14,544 bases of DNA from positions 1-14,544 of the forward strand of contig JBLKOW010000021.1 in assembly GCA_047603135.1 (NCBI GenBank), written 5' to 3'. Below are positions 14,299-14,544 of this stretch, in pieces. The stretch is from JACJVV01 sp047603135 (GTDB taxonomy: Archaea > Nanobdellota > Nanobdellia > Woesearchaeales > JACJVV01). Numbering within the stretch: the stretch's first letter is position 1; the number at the start of each line of letters is the position of its first letter. The translations under genes and the position numbers were made by a program. The notes beneath the pieces were generated by a model that had not been told where the DNA came from, ran no database searches, and saw only the letters and a program-made list of their open reading frames with translations.

Positions 14299-14523
14299 AT
14301 GGCAAAAACAAAAAAGAAATTAACACTTTCAGAAGAGTTCGAAATCCTTAAACTTGTTCTTGACAAGTTTTTATGGATTGCAACCTTTATGTTGCTCTAT
14401 GGTGCATACATGACTATCGTTCTCGATGATTTTGTAGGGAGTGTTTATTTCTTCCTTTCGGGAATCTTTGTGCTTATTGTATTCATGCTTGTACTCATTA
14501 AGGAATACGAAATCTCTAAATAA
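14299..14523 (+). CDS. Small two-helix membrane protein, pilin-operon partner
   Basis: A 74-residue protein I cannot name. A basic start (MAKTKKK) and an amphipathic segment (LSEEFEILKLVLDK, 10-23) precede two membrane helices at about 25-42 and 46-67, with a short DD-containing turn between and a charged tail (KEYEISK). The start is the ATG at 14299: it is preceded by GGAGAT in the pilin 3' end at suitable spacing and lies 5 nt after the pilin stop. The frame is open upstream to an ATG at 14242, but that would overlap the pilin gene by 52 bases and add a non-hydrophobic tail. Its place directly after a pilin-like gene suggests a membrane partner or assembly aid for it, which is inferred from context only. 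Confidence 0.75.
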   Translation: MAKTKKKLTLSEEFEILKLVLDKFLWIATFMLLYGAYMTIVLDDFVGSVYFFLSGIFVLIVFMLVLIKEYEISK

Positions 14524-14542
14524 TTTTTTTCTTCTTTTTTTT
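14524..14542 (+). terminator. Oligo-T terminator after the pilin-like operon
   Basis: Directly after the stop codon the plus strand carries two T-runs (7 and 8 T's) separated by CTTC, without a hairpin. Archaeal RNA polymerase commonly terminates at such U-runs. The window ends here, so further structure could be missed. Confidence 0.6.
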
Positions 14543-14544
14543 AC

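Noticed and set aside
1..14544. tRNA, rRNA, CRISPR, transposon or riboswitch
   Set aside because: Intergenic gaps are short, and none shows a T-loop GGTTCGA-type signature, repeat-spacer pattern, transposase frame or conserved aptamer-like structure.

Overview
The window looks like AT-rich chromosomal DNA of an archaeon, most likely a DPANN lineage of the Woesearchaeota/Pacearchaeota kind. The evidence is an archaeal-type alanyl-tRNA synthetase, an archaeal Nre repair protein, an archaeal RNase HII, a class III (archaellin-like) signal peptide, and secreted Cys-rich proteins of a style I associate with these lineages. TATA boxes centred about 25-28 nt before several start codons suggest leaderless transcripts. 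The lineage is an inference from gene style; no rRNA or marker tree is available.

Layout. A plus-strand pair opens the window: alaS (44-2605) and, 2 nt after it, a small polytopic membrane protein (2608-3159). A long minus-strand block converges on it. Read in its own direction the block is rnhB (13510-12848), two tandem paralogous membrane-anchored Cys-rich surface proteins (12757-12089 and 12082-10493), smc (10397-5268), an Nre-type repair protein (5174-3894), and a HEPN/DUF4145-like protein (3910-3212) overlapping nre by 17 nt. Divergent from rnhB, a plus-strand pair encodes a pilin/archaellin-like secreted protein (13724-14293) and a two-helix small membrane protein (14299-14523), followed by an oligo-T terminator. 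No tRNA, rRNA, CRISPR array or transposon was seen, and no gene-free stretch exceeds about 215 bases.

The outstanding feature is smc. Its Walker A loop (GPNGSGK-SN) is interrupted exactly between Lys38 and the next Ser by a 544-residue intein (8652-10283), complete with splicing motifs and a two-motif LAGLIDADG homing endonuclease. The gene also appears to begin at an ATT codon behind a good Shine-Dalgarno sequence. A start search limited to ATG/GTG/TTG would therefore begin inside the intein and lose half the P-loop. The host protein after splicing would be 1165 residues, a normal SMC length.

How the genes fit together. smc, nre and rnhB are chromosome-maintenance genes. Both Nre and RNase HII end in a Q-x-x-L-x-x-F PCNA-binding (PIP-like) tail, so both may be recruited to the sliding clamp. 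The HEPN-like gene is translationally coupled to nre and carries an R-x4-H motif, which makes it a candidate RNA-processing or stress partner. The surface-protein pair and the pilin pair serve the cell envelope. The AlaRS seems to lack the C-terminal DHHA1/C-Ala globular domain.
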